Source: JAWSVE01 sp050789445 (lineage in GTDB: Bacteria; Pseudomonadota; Gammaproteobacteria; Pseudomonadales; Cellvibrionaceae). Taken from it: 64,000 nucleotides of DNA. The notes under the pieces were generated by a model. It was not told the origin of the DNA, made no database searches, and saw only the letters and a list, made by a program, of their open reading frames with translations. The stretch covers positions 3,038,001-3,102,000 of the forward strand of contig JAILXR010000001.1 in NCBI GenBank assembly GCA_050789445.1, given 5' to 3'. This document shows, piece by piece, positions 63,138 through 64,000 of this stretch. The position numbers were made by a program, and so were the translations under genes. Numbering within the stretch: position 1 is the first letter of the stretch; every line of letters starts with the position of its first letter.

Positions 63138-64000
63138 TTATAACTTTCCGTCAGCTGCCATCTTCATAAAGCTAGGATCAAAACGTAATTGGATATTGTT
63201 TTTATCCCCGTATACACCTGAAGGGGTTTCAATGCCGATAAATGTCGCATCAGCTGCACCTTCACCTAAGATACCGTGATCAAATGAAAAGCCAGCCACA
63301 TATTCCATTGTGGTTTTTAATTTTTCACTATTCACAAAAGAGACGGCATCTGCTGGCGAATAAAACATTTTGGTAGAAGCCAGTTGAGAATCGTATCCAG
63401 CGAGATCAGTTCCCGATGCTTTACCCATCATCGTTTTAGCTGCAATCGCTTTAGCGTCCGATGTGTTCATGATTCCCATAATTTCATACCAAGCACCGAC
63501 TAATGCTTTACCTAGTTTAGGATTTTCAGCAAGCGTTTCTGTATTAACAACCATGAGGTCAATAATTTCTCCAGGAATTTTTGAAGAATCAAAAACCTTT
63601 GTGCTGTTTGGCATAGATGTGATTTCGCTTAGAAGAGGATTCCAAGTGACAACAGAAGTAACATCTTTTGTTGTGTAAGCAGCAACCAAGTCAGCATCTG
63701 AAGTGTTAACGACTTTGACATCTTTTTCTGCAAGGCCAACAGACTCTAAACCGCGTGCTAATAAATAATGTGAAACGCTAAGCTCAACTAAATTAACGGT
63801 TTGTCCTTTGATATCGCTCAAAGATTTTTTATCTTTTAATACGACACCATCATTTCCGTTTGAGAAATCTCCAACGATTAATGCCGTTGAGTCAACGCCG
63901 CCTGCAGCAGGAATTGTTAATGCATCCATGTTTGTCATAGTGCAACCGTCAAATGCTCCAGCGGTGTACTGGTTAATAGATTCGACATAATCATTGATTT
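63138..64000 (-). CDS. ABC transporter substrate-binding protein (C-terminal part, cut by window edge)
   Basis: The frame is open through the right edge, so the true start lies outside. The visible 287 residues are a NMT1/TauA-like periplasmic binding fold (MTNMDALTIPAAGGVDSTAL, LSDIKGQTVNLVELSVSHYL, DLVAAYTTKDVTSVVTWNP). It matches the binding protein that accompanies urea carboxylase operons. The ligand is inferred to be guanidine or urea. Any guanidine riboswitch would be upstream, outside the window. Confidence 0.88.
   Translation of the reverse strand, partial: INDYVESINQYTAGAFDGCTMTNMDALTIPAAGGVDSTALIVGDFSNGNDGVVLKDKKSLSDIKGQTVNLVELSVSHYLLARGLESVGLAEKDVKVVNTSDADLVAAYTTKDVTSVVTWNPLLSEITSMPNSTKVFDSSKIPGEIIDLMVVNTETLAENPKLGKALVGAWYEIMGIMNTSDAKAIAAKTMMGKASGTDLAGYDSQLASTKMFYSPADAVSFVNSEKLKTTMEYVAGFSFDHGILGEGAADATFIGIETPSGVYGDKNNIQLRFDPSFMKMAADGKL

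Noticed and set aside
1..64000. tRNA, rRNA, CRISPR arrays, insertion sequences, prophage or replication origin
   Set aside because: Read through on both strands without seeing any convincing case.

Overview
The window is a stretch of chromosome from a free-living, probably marine, polar-flagellated gammaproteobacterium of low-to-moderate GC. The evidence is the gene content: a sodium-type flagellar stator (pomAB), the xseB-ispA-dxs isoprenoid operon, fabA-fabB, the rplU-rpmA-obgE-proB block, a TtpC-type TonB system, and small RNAs with GacA-type promoters. Together these fit the Cellvibrionales/Oceanospirillales/Pseudomonas side of the class. The genus cannot be named from sequence alone. I saw no rRNA, tRNA, CRISPR, transposase or prophage genes.

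Layout. 1-2908 (minus): xseB-ispA-dxs, with dxs cut by the window edge. 3297-5768 (plus): pomA, pomB and a PilZ protein. 5769-6921: no protein gene, but two tandem GGA-rich small RNAs, each with a GacA-like upstream box, promoter and terminator; these look like RsmY/RsmZ-type sponges of the CsrA/RsmA regulator. 6922-9677 (plus): an HNH nuclease, an unknown secreted protein and an RmlD-like reductase without its catalytic motifs. 9799-11704 (minus): fabB and fabA for unsaturated fatty acids. 12028-16021: galU, manB and pgi around hexose phosphates. 16180-17184 (minus): ispB. 17408-21627: acyl-CoA synthetase, a ParD-like/zeta-like pair and a Tat-exported dienelactone hydrolase. 21741-27602 (minus): a complete TtpC/TonB2-type operon (DUF3450, TtpC, ExbB, two ExbD, TonB, TPR protein). 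Divergent from it, at 27927-30506, are a BlaI-type repressor and an M56 metallopeptidase fused to a TonB C-terminal domain. The two divergent leaders share a 22-base element that could be a common operator. 30709-34480: rplU, rpmA, obgE, proB and rpsT.

34645-38495 (minus): a histidine kinase, response regulator and OmpA-family protein that look like the PdsS/PdsR/PdsO parts of the proteobacterial dedicated sortase system, but no sortase or sortase target is in the window. 38792-46064: secreted and lipid-anchored proteins (a WDGDT-motif family, an S41 peptidase, a DUF1996 lipoprotein), two oxidoreductases, a DUF5062 protein and an unknown small protein. 46544-49951 (minus): ovoA and a probable ovoB, a pair for ovothiol synthesis. 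50183-53967 (plus): a Bcr/CflA efflux pump, a DUF3300 protein with a very arginine-rich tail, an outer-membrane barrel and a frameshifted DUF2845 relic. 54089-64000 (minus): a nitrogen-scavenging operon with ABC importer, two DUF1989 proteins, a urea/guanidine carboxylase and allophanate hydrolase. Current knowledge of this family favours guanidine as the substrate.

The most noteworthy signals are the paired Rsm-type small RNAs beside motility and PilZ genes, the BlaI/BlaR1-TonB pair with an apparently shared operator facing a whole TonB operon, the sortase-system regulators without a sortase, and the 13.5-kb interruption of the usual ispB/rplU neighbourhood.
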